From NCBI GenBank assembly GCA_003164275.1, contig PLSY01000392.1:1-64000 (forward strand): a stretch of 64,000 nucleotides of DNA, given 5' to 3'. The translations under genes and the position numbers were made by a program. Positions within the stretch are counted from its first letter, which is position 1. Each line of letters begins with the position of its first letter. Source of the stretch: Acidimicrobiaceae bacterium. Its GTDB lineage: Bacteria; Actinomycetota; Acidimicrobiia; Acidimicrobiales; RAAP-2. Below the pieces are notes generated by a model that was not told the origin of the DNA, made no database searches, and was given only the letters and a program-made list of their open reading frames with translations. Below are positions 1 to 9,058 of this stretch, in pieces.

Positions 1-198
1 CCATGGTCACTACAGCTAGCGCAGCCGATCGACGGAACGGTGAGGTGGCGTACGTCGCTCACGGCCACTGAGGTCGAGTCCACGATCGCCGACCGGACCC
101 GAAGGAGACCTCGACCGTCGCCAAGTCTGCTGTGGCCAGTACAGTCGAGCCGATCGACATAATCTCAGGGTCGCAACAGCACCAGCGGGGGGACTTAC

Positions 199-1398
199 AT
201 GGCTGATCACGTCGTTCGCGACGACATTCATTTCATCGACGGGGCCTTTTGGGGACGGAACCCCCAAGAGGAGCTGGCATGGCTCCGGGAGCACGCGCCG
301 ATCTACTGGGATGGTTCCATCTGGGGCATTGCCAAGTACGACGATGTCAGGAGGATCTCGAAGGACACCGCCACGTTCTCCAGCGCCGGAGGGATCCGGC
401 CCGGGTCCGGCCCGATCTCCATGATGATCGACATGGACGATCCCGAACACTGGGCCCGGAGGCGGTTGGTAAACCGGGGCTACACCCCACCACGCGTCCG
501 GGATCGCGAGAACGACATGGTGCGGTTGTGCGACGAGATCCTCGACGAGGTCTGCGAGAAGGGCGAATGTGATTTCGTCCGGGACATCGCCGCCCGATTG
601 CCCCTCATCGTCATCGCCAATGACTTGGGCGTCGAGCCCGAGGATCGAGACCAACTGTTGCGGTGGAGTGAGGCGCTCCTCGACGCCCTGGTCGGTGAAC
701 CGGGTGGAGAGGACGCGACGGCCGAAGCGTTCGTCGGCTATACCGAGTTCGCCACCCGTGCCATCGCCGACCGTCGGGAGAACCCCCGTAACGACGTGAT
801 GAGCACCCTGTGCCATGCGGAGATCGACGGTCAAAAGCTCGACGATGCGTCCATCATCAGTGAGTCGCTCCTCATCCTCATCGGCGGCGACGAGACAACA
901 CGCCACGTCATCTCGGGTGGTCTATTCCAGCTCCTCTCGGACGGGTCCTCGTGGGCCGAGCTCTCGGCCGATCGGGACAAGTTGGGCACGGCGATCGAGG
1001 AGATGCTGCGTTGGGTCAGCCCGATCAAGAACATGGCCCGCATCGCCACTCGCGACGTCGAGTACGGAGGCCAGCGGATCAGCGAGGGTGAAAAGCTCCT
1101 CTTGCTCTACCCATCCGCCAACATGGACGCCGACGAGTTCCCCGACCCCTCTCGCTTCGATGTGAACAGGGATCCGAATGCCCATGTGGCCTTCGGCTAC
1201 GGCTCCCATCTCTGCCTCGGCCACAGCCTGGCCCGGCTTGAGCTGCGCACGATGTTCAATGCCCTCTTCGACCGCCTACCGGACTTGGCCCTGGTCGACG
1301 AAGCCGAGCCCGAGTACCGGGCCGCCAACTTCGTCTCCGGCTACAAAACCATGCCCGTCCGCTTCACGCCGACGGCCAGGGTCGGCGTGTTCGCCTAG
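199..1398 (+). CDS. Cytochrome P450, CYP142-like
   Basis: A soluble bacterial P450 of 399 residues, the normal class I length. The I-helix motif GGDETTRH lies near residues 229-236, the ExxR pair near 268-271 (EEMLR), and the haem loop FGYGSHLCLGH near 332-342 with the Cys ligand at about 339. The I-helix sequence, the SPIKNMARI segment and the C-terminal AANFVSGYKTMPVRFTP strongly recall mycobacterial CYP142, which oxidises the terminal carbon of the cholesterol side chain using ferredoxin. A steroid or branched terpenoid substrate is inference. The ATG at 199 follows a GGGGGGAC ribosome site; CATAAT at 158-163 is a possible -10. No ferredoxin or ferredoxin reductase is in the window. It converges with the thiolase-like gene downstream. 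Confidence 0.93.
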   Translation: MADHVVRDDIHFIDGAFWGRNPQEELAWLREHAPIYWDGSIWGIAKYDDVRRISKDTATFSSAGGIRPGSGPISMMIDMDDPEHWARRRLVNRGYTPPRVRDRENDMVRLCDEILDEVCEKGECDFVRDIAARLPLIVIANDLGVEPEDRDQLLRWSEALLDALVGEPGGEDATAEAFVGYTEFATRAIADRRENPRNDVMSTLCHAEIDGQKLDDASIISESLLILIGGDETTRHVISGGLFQLLSDGSSWAELSADRDKLGTAIEEMLRWVSPIKNMARIATRDVEYGGQRISEGEKLLLLYPSANMDADEFPDPSRFDVNRDPNAHVAFGYGSHLCLGHSLARLELRTMFNALFDRLPDLALVDEAEPEYRAANFVSGYKTMPVRFTPTARVGVFA

Positions 1399-1440
1399 AC
1401 AGGGTGCCCGGCAACACCCACAGAGCAACACGTCCAGCGG

Positions 1441-2607
1441 TCAGCCGAGCGGGTTGAGCGAGCTTCCGACCACCCACATGCTGAAGTACTGGGCCGCAGC
1501 ACCATAGGCCTGGGCGAGGGCGACCTTTGCCCCCTCGACTTGATGTTCGCCGGCCATGCCCCGAACCTGGAGGGCGGCCTCGGCGAACCGGAGCAACCCG
1601 GAGGCCCCGATCGGGTTGGACGAGAGCACGCCACCCGACATGTTCACCGGAAAGGCACCGCCGATCTCGGTGTCACCCCGCTCCACCATTTTCCAGCCCT
1701 CGCCCAGCGCGGCGATGTTGTGGCCCTCGAGCCACATCGGCTCATACCAACTGAACGGCACATAGAGCTCGGCACAGTCGATGTCGTCGAGCGGACGGGT
1801 GATTCCCGCCTGTTTGTAGACGTCAGCCGCACAGTCCGCCGCGGCCTGGGGCCGCACCGGGTCGCGGCCGGGGAACTGGCTTGGTTCCGACCTCATGGCC
1901 GTGCCGAGGATCCAGGCCGGGGGCCTTCCGGCCTTGGCGGCCGCCTCGCCACCGGCCTGGTCGGTCACGACAACCGCGCAGGCGCCATCCGAGGATGGGC
2001 ACGACTCGAGGAAGTGCACCGGATCCCACATCATGGGAGATGCCTTGACGGACTCGATGGAGATTCCCTCGATCTTCAAGTGGGCGTAGGGGTTCTTAAA
2101 GGCGTTGCGGCGATCCTTCACTGCCACCATCGGGCCGATATCGGCCGGCGCACCCGAGCGGTGGATGTACGAGCGCATGTACGGGGCAAAGGCACCACCC
2201 GCACCGATTGAGGCTCCCTTGCCCGAGCCGAGGGCGAACTGGGCGTTGCCCTCGGACTGCTTTTGATAGGCCACGGCCAACACTCTCTTGTGGCGCCCGC
2301 TCTCGATGTGACTGGCTGCCACGATCCCGGTCGTCCCGCCCACCGAGCCGGCTGTGTGTACGCGGAACATCGGCTTTCCCTTGGCTCCTAGGGCGTCGGT
2401 CAAGTAGAGCTCCGGCTTCATCACGCCCTCGAAGAGGTCGGGTGCCTTGCCGAGCACCACGGCGTCGATGTCCTTCCAGTCCATGTTGGCGTCCTCGAGG
2501 GCCCGGGATGCCGCCTCTCTGACCAGACCTCCGAGGGAGACGTCCCAGCGACGGGACTTGTGCTGTGTCTGTCCGATGCCGACGATGGCGCAGGGTTGGG
2601 TACTCAT
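1441..2607 (-). CDS. SCP-x/Ltp-type thiolase-like protein (Ltp3-like)
   Basis: A 388-residue thiolase-fold protein of the lipid-transfer-protein family. The nucleophile region reads RVHTAGSVGG, with Ser where classical thiolases have Cys, and the late motif is GGVLSSNPIGASG instead of GGHPxGA(S/T)G, so the active-site His is also absent. Such proteins act with DUF35 partners; Ltp2-ChsH2 is an established example, a retro-aldolase in steroid side-chain degradation. The start is preceded by GGAGGAG and overlaps the upstream thiolase-like stop by 4 nt (ATGA), so the two should be translationally coupled. The order DUF35, thiolase-like, thiolase-like matches M. tuberculosis Rv3521-Rv3522-Rv3523. 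A carbon-carbon lyase or scaffold role is more likely than thiolysis; this is inference. Confidence 0.87.
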   Translation of the reverse strand: MSTQPCAIVGIGQTQHKSRRWDVSLGGLVREAASRALEDANMDWKDIDAVVLGKAPDLFEGVMKPELYLTDALGAKGKPMFRVHTAGSVGGTTGIVAASHIESGRHKRVLAVAYQKQSEGNAQFALGSGKGASIGAGGAFAPYMRSYIHRSGAPADIGPMVAVKDRRNAFKNPYAHLKIEGISIESVKASPMMWDPVHFLESCPSSDGACAVVVTDQAGGEAAAKAGRPPAWILGTAMRSEPSQFPGRDPVRPQAAADCAADVYKQAGITRPLDDIDCAELYVPFSWYEPMWLEGHNIAALGEGWKMVERGDTEIGGAFPVNMSGGVLSSNPIGASGLLRFAEAALQVRGMAGEHQVEGAKVALAQAYGAAAQYFSMWVVGSSLNPLG

Positions 2608-3668
2608 GCCGACTCCTCCAAGATGCAGACCAAGTTCTGTTGTAGGCAGGGCCCCGAGCTCGAGTGGGCGAGGGTCCGGTGCTTGCCTTCGTCCCGGATC
2701 TGGCGAGCTGCCTCGGTGACGCGGACAAGCCCGGTTGCCATGATCGGGTTGGCAGCGAGGGGACCGCCGGACGGATTGACCGACACATCGGGACTCAAGC
2801 CCAGCGCCTCGACCAACAGCGGCTCCTCATGGGTGAACGCCGACTGCAGCTCGGCCACTTCGACCGGTCCGTTCTCGATGCCGGCCGCCTTGGCCGCCGA
2901 GGTCGTCGACGCTGAGGTCCGAAGATCCCTCATCCCCGGGTAGTGCAGCTCCGAGCAGTGGGAGAGCCCGCTGATCCATACCGGTCGCTCGCAGAGCTCG
3001 AGGGCCTTTGCCCGGGTGGCGATAACCACCGCTACCGCACCGTCGGTGATCGGCGGCAGGTCGTGACGGCGGAGCGGCGCGCGGAGGTACTCCTCGGCGA
3101 GGAGCTGGTCGACGTCGAAGTCCCCCGTCACTTGGGCATGCGGGTTGTTCTTGGCGTCTCTGCGGGTTCGAGCGGCGATCTCAGCCATCTGCCGTTCGGT
3201 GACCTGGCCCCCATCGATGAGCGCCCGGGCCTGGAGGGCGGCAAACGACGCTGCGTCGGCACCAAGAGGGGCCAGGTAATACGGATCCATCTCCATCGGA
3301 TAGATGATCGACGGGTCGGCTGTCGATGAGCGACCAGATCCCATGGCCAAGGCAATATCGGCATCGCCTAACTGCAGGCGAAGGAAGGCCTCATAGAGCG
3401 CCCAGGCGCCGTCCATCTCCACATGCGAATCGCTCTTCGGCGGCCATGCGCCGACGGCGTCGATGTTCTGGACGAACGAGAACGCCTGGCCGGCCACGTA
3501 GTCGCAGCTTCCCGCACATGTGAAGTCGACCTCGTGGCGAGTGATCCCGGCATCGTCCACCGCTCCGCTGATGACCTCGAGCAGGAGCTGGGCCTCGGTT
3601 TTGTCGGTCTTTCGCACCATGGGCGAGACACTCCACCCGATGATCGCTATGTCGTCGAAGGGTTCCAT
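2604..3668 (-). CDS. SCP-x/Ltp-type thiolase-like protein (Ltp4-like)
   Basis: A 354-residue thiolase-fold protein, shorter than classical thiolases of about 390. Where the nucleophilic Cys is expected the sequence is SHVEMDGAWALYEAF, without Cys, and the C-terminal motif is GGPLAANPIMATG, without His. It sits 1 nt after the DUF35 gene and overlaps the next thiolase-like gene by 4 nt, giving a three-gene unit. It probably forms a heteromeric complex with one or both neighbours. By position and sequence it corresponds to mycobacterial Rv3522. The reaction is unknown; retro-aldol cleavage of a CoA thioester is suggested by the Ltp2-DUF35 precedent. The ATG at 3668 has an AGGATC ribosome site within the end of the DUF35 gene. 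Confidence 0.85.
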   Translation of the reverse strand: MEPFDDIAIIGWSVSPMVRKTDKTEAQLLLEVISGAVDDAGITRHEVDFTCAGSCDYVAGQAFSFVQNIDAVGAWPPKSDSHVEMDGAWALYEAFLRLQLGDADIALAMGSGRSSTADPSIIYPMEMDPYYLAPLGADAASFAALQARALIDGGQVTERQMAEIAARTRRDAKNNPHAQVTGDFDVDQLLAEEYLRAPLRRHDLPPITDGAVAVVIATRAKALELCERPVWISGLSHCSELHYPGMRDLRTSASTTSAAKAAGIENGPVEVAELQSAFTHEEPLLVEALGLSPDVSVNPSGGPLAANPIMATGLVRVTEAARQIRDEGKHRTLAHSSSGPCLQQNLVCILEESA

Positions 3669-3669
3669 C

Positions 3670-4647
3670 TCAGTTGATCCTGTCCACGAGTTCGGGGTCT
3701 TCGTTGTCCGGCTCTCCGTTGGGCATCCAGCCGATCAGGTTGGCCACTCCGGCCGCGTTGTCGGAGTCGTCCTCCCCGGCCGACGCCCAGACCGCCGAGA
3801 CGCGAATGCCGATGTGGATCTGGTCGACGGGGTAGTCGATGAGGGCCTGGTATTGGAGGACGACGTCCACACCGTCAAGCAAGACATGGACCCGCCCAAA
3901 CCGCTCCGTCTCGGTCTGACCGGCGTACTGGACCGGGGTGATGATCGTGTAGTTGGTGACGGTGCCCACCTGTGGGAGGTCGACCTCGTCCGACGGACTC
4001 AACTCGAGGGTGTCGATGGGGCAGAAGCTTCTGCCACCGGTGTAGAGGCGTCCGCACTCGGGGCACTTTAGCCCGAGGAACCTGCCCTCTTCGGTCGCTT
4101 CTTCGGCCCTGATCACGTTCGTCGGGACTGGCGTCGTATAGGTGATCGAGGCGTCGTACTCCATCATGGTCACCGGCTCTGTCGCCCCGCCGGTGTCTCC
4201 GGCAGGCACGGCCGGGGACTCGCCGGGAACGAACGCCTCGATATCGGTGATGTGCCCCTTGCGGGCCGCTTTCCAGCGTGGGACGACGCGCATGCCCGTC
4301 GTCATGGCCTCGATGCCGGCGACATCGATGGCGTGCACCAATGCGGTGTCGGCGCCGTCCAGCTTGATCAGTCCGAAGGCGAAGGGATGGTCGAGGGGGT
4401 GCTGCACAGTCGGGGCACTCACCCAGCACCAGCCGACCACGGTTCCGGCCGGGCCCACGTCCACGAAGTCGTGGGCAAGCTCCACACCGGTGTCGGGATC
4501 CCACTCCAGCGGGGGAACGATCACCCGCTCGTCGCTCCGGATCCCGATGATCCGCATCTCGGTCAATGCCGTCATGAAGGCCCCGATGACCGGCCCGAGA
4601 GACCGCTTGTAGGGAAAGGCGATCGTGGATTCGGTGAATTGTGGCAA
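3670..4647 (-). CDS. DUF35 OB-fold protein, partner of Ltp-type thiolases
   Basis: A 325-residue protein that seems to hold two DUF35-type OB segments around a single zinc ribbon near residues 205-225 (LKCPECGRLYTGG then a Cys in SFCPI). DUF35 proteins bind acyl-CoA and partner thiolase-fold enzymes. A double-length form next to two Ltp-like genes matches mycobacterial Rv3521. The start is TTG at 4647, chosen because GGGGGG lies just upstream and no ATG in frame is better placed. It is the first gene of a tightly coupled three-gene set with the next start 1 nt after its stop. The role as the CoA-binding half of a lyase complex is inferred from ChsH2-Ltp2. Confidence 0.83.
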   Translation of the reverse strand: MPQFTESTIAFPYKRSLGPVIGAFMTALTEMRIIGIRSDERVIVPPLEWDPDTGVELAHDFVDVGPAGTVVGWCWVSAPTVQHPLDHPFAFGLIKLDGADTALVHAIDVAGIEAMTTGMRVVPRWKAARKGHITDIEAFVPGESPAVPAGDTGGATEPVTMMEYDASITYTTPVPTNVIRAEEATEEGRFLGLKCPECGRLYTGGRSFCPIDTLELSPSDEVDLPQVGTVTNYTIITPVQYAGQTETERFGRVHVLLDGVDVVLQYQALIDYPVDQIHIGIRVSAVWASAGEDDSDNAAGVANLIGWMPNGEPDNEDPELVDRIN

Positions 4648-4821
4648 GCGACCCCCCGGCTGCTCAGTAGTCGCCGGCGCTACGGCGCCGACGATGTCTC
4701 CGTTGTCTGCTCATCATGGCTCATTTTTCCCTCGGATGAGGGACGAAGCCGATGGGTGCCGGCGAAGGCCACGGCGCCGGGCGCCCATCTGATTCCGAGT
4801 TGACGAGCGCGCTTTGACTGG

Positions 4822-5160
4822 CTATCCGGTGAAGCGCTCGCTCCGGGGTGAGTAGAACCACATTGCCACCGACGTGGGATCAGTCGAGTCGCCGCGGCTG
4901 ATCTCACCGGTTCGGCCACGCTCCACCATGGCGTTGAACACCTCGGTCGGGTCGCCTTCCATCTCGTAGACACACAGATACTTCTGGGGAGGAGTGGGAA
5001 CGCCGGGCGACTCGACGGCCGACACTTCGAAGCGCTGTGCGGCCACCATTCCGGGGGTGGCCAGGACCTCGGGGATGTGGATCCCCTCGTACCATGCATT
5101 GAAATCGTCCTCGCGGCCCTCGGCCGCATTGGAGAACACAAGCATCTTGTGCGTGCCCAT
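4822..5160 (-). CDS. Small dimeric alpha/beta-barrel protein (EthD-like)
   Basis: A 112-residue protein with features of the ferredoxin-like dimeric alpha/beta-barrel (EthD/DUF4286-like) group: an initial beta strand MLVFSNA, then FNAWYEGIHIPEVLATPGM, where a conserved H-I-P-E segment follows the first helix. Members are small cytosolic homodimers, some with ring-oxidation or cyclase-like roles, many with no known reaction. It has a GGGAGGATCC ribosome site. It lies in the same direction as, and about 180 nt downstream of, the amidohydrolase, with 174 nt before the DUF35 gene. No catalytic residue can be assigned from the sequence alone. Confidence 0.78.
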   Translation of the reverse strand: MGTHKMLVFSNAAEGREDDFNAWYEGIHIPEVLATPGMVAAQRFEVSAVESPGVPTPPQKYLCVYEMEGDPTEVFNAMVERGRTGEISRGDSTDPTSVAMWFYSPRSERFTG

Positions 5161-5343
5161 GAGTGGATCCTCCCTAACTCAGCGGCCCATGCCACTGATC
5201 GTGTGTTGATGAAAAAGCGACGGTAGCCAGTGCCAGGTCGGGGGCGACAATCGGCTCCCTACAAGGCGGCGGCGAACAGCCCCGTCGTGTCAGGCGATGG
5301 AGCCTATCGGCGCCACCCGGTCCCCACCACGGCGTGGGAGTGA

Positions 5344-7038
5344 TCAGGCGCGGCCACCCCGGAGTATCGCACCGGAGCGCTCACCTGTCGGCTTGCCGTC
5401 CTCGACGACCACCCGTCCATTGACGATGGTGGCGAGATAGCCCTCGGCCGGAAAGACCAGTCGGGACGTCCCCGCCGGGAAGTCGTTGACCAGTTGGATC
5501 GGGCCGACGGCCAGTCGGCTCGGATCGAACAGGACGAGGTCTCCCGCATACCCCGGTCGGATCATCCCTCGGTCCCACAGGCCGAGGGCGGTGGCCGGGA
5601 CGGAGGTCAGCTTGGCCACAGCCCGCTCCAACGACAGGCTGTCCGGGACGAAGTTCGTCAGGAGTCGGGTCGTGTAATCAGAACCGCAGAAGGTGAGCAG
5701 GTGTGCCCCTCCGTCGGAGCTGCCGATCATGACCATGGGGTGGTCGATCAACTGCTCGATGACGGCCCGCTCCTGGTCGGCGGTCTTTCGCCTGAGAGCG
5801 AAGAGGGTCTCGAGCCCCTCTTCGAGGCTCAGGTCGAGCATGAGGTCGAGGGGGTCGCAGCCGCGCTCGGCGGCGATGTCGGCCAAGGTACGGTCGCTCA
5901 GATCCTGGTTGGCCTCCAGCACCGGGGTGGCCACGATGACCTCATCCCATTTCATGGCGAGCGAGCCCGCCTCGGGATCGGAGAGATTGGCGGCCAGCAG
6001 GGCCCGGACCTCGGGATCGGCCAGCTTGGCCCGGCGCTCCGCTTCGGGAAGCACGAGCACGTTGCGCCATTCGTCGTACTCGTCGAACAAGAAGGTGTTG
6101 TCGAAGGAGAAGTACACGCCCTTCGGATTCACGACGAGCATCGGGTAGTAGCGGTGCCCCTGCTCGTTCAAGCCCTCGGCGAAGGCCATGTTGGCCTTCC
6201 ATCCCTCGGGCGATGAGCCGAAGTAACCGAGCACGTTGCCATGGATGGGCTTGCCCGAGGCCTCGCACATGCGGGTCAGGAGCACCTTGTCCGCATCATC
6301 CAGCCCGGTCGGGAGTCCGAATGTGCGGGGGAAGAACGAGATCGCCCCCCAGCCGAATTCGGCCAGCACGCCGCACAGCCCCACGATCTCATCTGGAGTG
6401 GCCAGGTTGGGTGGGACCGGTCGTCCGAGGTGGTCACGGTGCAGGTCGAGCTGTGAGGTCGAAAATCCAATGGCCCCTTCTTCCATCGATTGGCGAACCA
6501 CCGCCTTCATGGCGTCGAGCTCGGCGTCGGTAGCCGCCCTCTCCGAGGCCGCCTCCCCCATGACGCCCCGGCGAACGGCTGCATGTGCGACATACGTCGC
6601 CGCGTTGACGGCGATCTGCCCGTCGAGACCGTCCAAGAAGTCCCCTAAGGATCCGCCACCGAATGTCACCCCCGCGGCCAGGGCCTCGTCGGACATGCCC
6701 TCTACCCGGGAGAGCATCTTGCAGAGCCAGCTCACATCGTCGGGCGAGGCCGGTGCCACAGAGAAGCCGCAGTTTCCGAACACCACAGTGGTCACGCCGT
6801 GCCAGCTGGCCGGCGAGGCTGTCGGCTCGAAGTGGAGCTGGGCGTCGAAGTGGGTGTGGATGTCAATGAACCCGGGGGCGACCACCAGCCCGGTGGCGTC
6901 GATGACCTCAGCCCCATTGGTCGATATACGACCGATGGCGGTGATCCTTCCGTCGGTCACCTCGACATCGGCGGTGAACCCGGCCATGCCGGTACCATCG
7001 ACCACCCGACCGCCCCGTACTACCAACCTCTGCGACAT
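5344..7038 (-). CDS. N-acyl-D-amino-acid deacylase-type amidohydrolase
   Basis: A 564-residue amidohydrolase of the D-aminoacylase/dihydroorotase-like group. It starts with the beta-sandwich segment RGGRVVDGTG, then the metal motif HTHFDAQLHFEP (HxH), and has the late metal Asp in SSDGGAHLLTF. The C-terminal GYAGDLVLFDP is typical of the sandwich domain. Known members hydrolyse N-acyl-D-amino acids or related amides with one or two zinc ions. The start at 7038 is preferred over an in-frame ATG at 7191 because AAAGGGGA precedes it and the homologous region begins there. Its substrate in this lipid-catabolic setting is unknown. No signal peptide is seen. Confidence 0.88.
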   Translation of the reverse strand: MSQRLVVRGGRVVDGTGMAGFTADVEVTDGRITAIGRISTNGAEVIDATGLVVAPGFIDIHTHFDAQLHFEPTASPASWHGVTTVVFGNCGFSVAPASPDDVSWLCKMLSRVEGMSDEALAAGVTFGGGSLGDFLDGLDGQIAVNAATYVAHAAVRRGVMGEAASERAATDAELDAMKAVVRQSMEEGAIGFSTSQLDLHRDHLGRPVPPNLATPDEIVGLCGVLAEFGWGAISFFPRTFGLPTGLDDADKVLLTRMCEASGKPIHGNVLGYFGSSPEGWKANMAFAEGLNEQGHRYYPMLVVNPKGVYFSFDNTFLFDEYDEWRNVLVLPEAERRAKLADPEVRALLAANLSDPEAGSLAMKWDEVIVATPVLEANQDLSDRTLADIAAERGCDPLDLMLDLSLEEGLETLFALRRKTADQERAVIEQLIDHPMVMIGSSDGGAHLLTFCGSDYTTRLLTNFVPDSLSLERAVAKLTSVPATALGLWDRGMIRPGYAGDLVLFDPSRLAVGPIQLVNDFPAGTSRLVFPAEGYLATIVNGRVVVEDGKPTGERSGAILRGGRA

Positions 7039-7395
7039 TCCGATCCCCTTTGCTGCTTCCTCGTCACAACGACATTCGTTGCCTGGTCCTGGTAAACGAC
7101 CGACCGAGCCGTGACCCTTGAGAGGACGAATCGAGTGATCGCCATTTCGACAACCATGAGGGCCATTCCCCCTTGCGATCACTGGACGCAAGACATCCGT
7201 CAGTGCTAGTCGGCGACTGTTGTCGCAGCCTACGTCAGCCCACTTTCAACTGACAATGGACCGGCCATCCTCGATCGCCACGCCCCAAAAAGGGACCATC
7301 GTTCACGGTGGAAAGAGCCAGGCTGAGCAACTACGGTCAGGGCGGCCAAAGACACCCGGCACTGACGGGTCGTTCCACAACAGGAGGTCAGAGTC
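7039..7395. other. Divergent intergenic region, 357 nt
   Basis: This stretch separates the minus-strand amidohydrolase from the plus-strand SMP-30-like gene and should hold both promoters. I see a possible -10 TACGGT at 7332-7337 for the plus-strand gene and AGGAGG at 7382-7387. No convincing coding frame, tRNA or long repeat is visible. Confidence 0.5.
7382..7387 (+). promoter_or_regulatory. Strong ribosome site without a standard start codon
   Basis: AGGAGG is a near-perfect Shine-Dalgarno sequence. Eight nt after it the reading frame of the SMP-30-like gene has ATC (7396), and no ATG, GTG or TTG occurs in frame until TTG at 7417, about 30 nt away. The frame is closed by TGA at 7363-7365. 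Confidence 0.6.
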
Positions 7396-7416
7396 ATCAA
7401 CGAGGTCACTCGAGGT

Positions 7417-8262
7417 TTGCGCTTCCCCGAAGGTCCGATCGCTCTCCAGGACGGATCGGTTCTGGCCGTAGAGATCGAGGGGGGCTCCCTGGCCCATATA
7501 GCGCCAGACGGTACGGTGAATCGGATCGAGCTGGGCGGAGGGCCAAATGGAGCGGCCGTAGGCCCCGACGGCCATGTCTACGTCTGCAACGATGGCGGCC
7601 TGGCTTTCCGTGATGTGGGGAACATCAGGGAACCGTTCGACCTCGCGCCCGACAACACCGGCGGGACCATCCAAAGGGTGGATCTCGCTACCGGCACCGT
7701 CGAGACCGTGTACACCCATTGCGGCGACGTGCCCATCGCCGGTGGGAACGACATCGTCTTCGACGTCCACGGGGGCTTCTACTTCAACGACACTTCCGGC
7801 GCCGCTGTCTACTACGCCCAGCCCGACGGCTCGTCTATCTCGAAGGTGGGCACAGTCCAGTTCCCGAACGGACTCGGCCTCTCCCCTGATCAGGATCGGC
7901 TGTACGCATCGGAGACCTACTCGGGCCAGCTCGTCTATTGGGAGGTGACCGGGCCCGGCACTCTGTCCGATGAGTACACGGTGCTGTTCTCGACCGAGGG
8001 CAGCCACCACTGGGACGGCCTCGCCATCGACGGCGATGGCAATGTCTGCGCGGCTGACCTTCAGCAGTCTGGGATCACCGCCGTCTCGCCGGCCGGCAAG
8101 ATCGTCACCAAAGTGACCGTTCCCGAGCACGACCCCTACGTCACCAACATCTGCTTCGGTGGCCCGGACATGCGGACGGCCTTCATCACGTCGTCAGGCC
8201 TCGGCCGGCTCTACTCCACCGAGTGGTTGTGCCCCGGGCTTCGCCTCAACTTCAACGCCTGA
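7417..8262 (+). CDS. SMP-30/gluconolactonase-like beta-propeller hydrolase
   Basis: A 281-residue protein (288 if it starts at the ATC at 7396) of the SMP-30/gluconolactonase/LRE family. Blades recur as GLRFPEGP at the N terminus, GGPNGAAVGPDGHVYVCND, FPNGLGLSPDQDRLYASET and HHWDGLAIDGDGNVCAAD. The early Glu in FPEGP, the Asn in FPNGL and the Asp in WDGLA match the metal ligands of the family. Members are calcium- or zinc-dependent lactonases, so it could open a lactone made by Baeyer-Villiger or sugar-type oxidation. The annotated start TTG leaves the conserved first strand truncated, while the best ribosome site points to ATC upstream. It converges with the crotonase downstream. Confidence 0.85.
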   Translation: MRFPEGPIALQDGSVLAVEIEGGSLAHIAPDGTVNRIELGGGPNGAAVGPDGHVYVCNDGGLAFRDVGNIREPFDLAPDNTGGTIQRVDLATGTVETVYTHCGDVPIAGGNDIVFDVHGGFYFNDTSGAAVYYAQPDGSSISKVGTVQFPNGLGLSPDQDRLYASETYSGQLVYWEVTGPGTLSDEYTVLFSTEGSHHWDGLAIDGDGNVCAADLQQSGITAVSPAGKIVTKVTVPEHDPYVTNICFGGPDMRTAFITSSGLGRLYSTEWLCPGLRLNFNA

Positions 8263-8291
8263 TCCCCTGGCGTCGCCGGCTCAAGTCCAGT

Positions 8292-9056
8292 TCAGGTGGC
8301 GGGCTTCGACCGCTTGGCCAGGGACGCCTGGATAGCCCTGATCCGATCGTCGAAGCCGGGCTGGTCCATCGACCACTGCTGGGATTCGAGCTCCAGCTGC
8401 ACGGCATCGCTGACGTCGCTGATGGCCTCGCTGGCCCGCAGGTTGGCCTTGGTCCGAACGACGAGGGGCCGGGAGCGGTGAGCGGCCCGGCGGGCCAAGG
8501 AGGTGGCCACCGACTCGAGCTCGTCGTCGGCCACACACCGCCAGGCCAGCCCGGAAGCGGCCGCCTCCTCGCCGTCAAGGGTGTCCCCGCAAAGGACGAG
8601 GGCGGCAGCCCCTTGGCTTCCGACGCGTCGCTGCAGCCGCCACAGATGGCCGCCCCCCGGGTGGATACCGACGTCCAGGAATCGGGGGTCGAAACGCGCG
8701 TGTCGCGTCGCGATGATCACATCGCAGGCCAGCGGCAGGTTGACCCCGGCGCCGATGGCCGGCCCGCCCACGGCGGCAATGGTGGGGACCGGTGAGTTGG
8801 CGAGGGCGGTGAACCCACCGTAGAGCTCGCTGAGCGGGACCTCCCGGGTGAGCAGGCCGTCGAGGGAGCCACCGGCACAGAACACCGGAGGGTCAGCGGT
8901 AAGGACGATCGCCCCGACCCCAGATGCAAGGAGGCCTTCGACGGCGTCGGCCAGCGCATCGCTCATGGCCGCCGACAGGGCGTTTCGGTGTTCCGCGTCG
9001 GTGAGACGGACGAATCCGACGCCATCCTCATCCCTGGAGCTAACCAGGCTCGGCAT
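8292..9056 (-). CDS. Enoyl-CoA hydratase/isomerase family protein
   Basis: A 254-residue crotonase-fold protein. The oxyanion region FCAGGSLDG is followed by GAGVNLPLACDV, where the first catalytic Glu position is Asn. Later comes FLDVGIHPGGGHLW, with His where hydratases often have the second Glu-containing segment. The lack of both Glu argues for isomerase or another crotonase reaction, not standard hydration. It is the last gene of the beta-oxidation operon, starting 2 nt after the thiolase stop. The ATG at 9056 is chosen because the conserved fold begins there; the longer in-frame extension has no family-like sequence and is antisense-like. Confidence 0.88.
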   Translation of the reverse strand: MPSLVSSRDEDGVGFVRLTDAEHRNALSAAMSDALADAVEGLLASGVGAIVLTADPPVFCAGGSLDGLLTREVPLSELYGGFTALANSPVPTIAAVGGPAIGAGVNLPLACDVIIATRHARFDPRFLDVGIHPGGGHLWRLQRRVGSQGAAALVLCGDTLDGEEAAASGLAWRCVADDELESVATSLARRAAHRSRPLVVRTKANLRASEAISDVSDAVQLELESQQWSMDQPGFDDRIRAIQASLAKRSKPAT

Positions 9057-9058
9057 AC

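Noticed and set aside
16..906. A 296-codon minus-strand frame opposite the P450 gene
   Set aside because: It lies antisense to clear P450 coding sequence and has no family pattern; high GC makes long antisense frames common here.
7039..7191. A longer N terminus for the D-aminoacylase-type gene
   Set aside because: The upstream codons are not family-like and the ATG at 7038 has a much better ribosome site.
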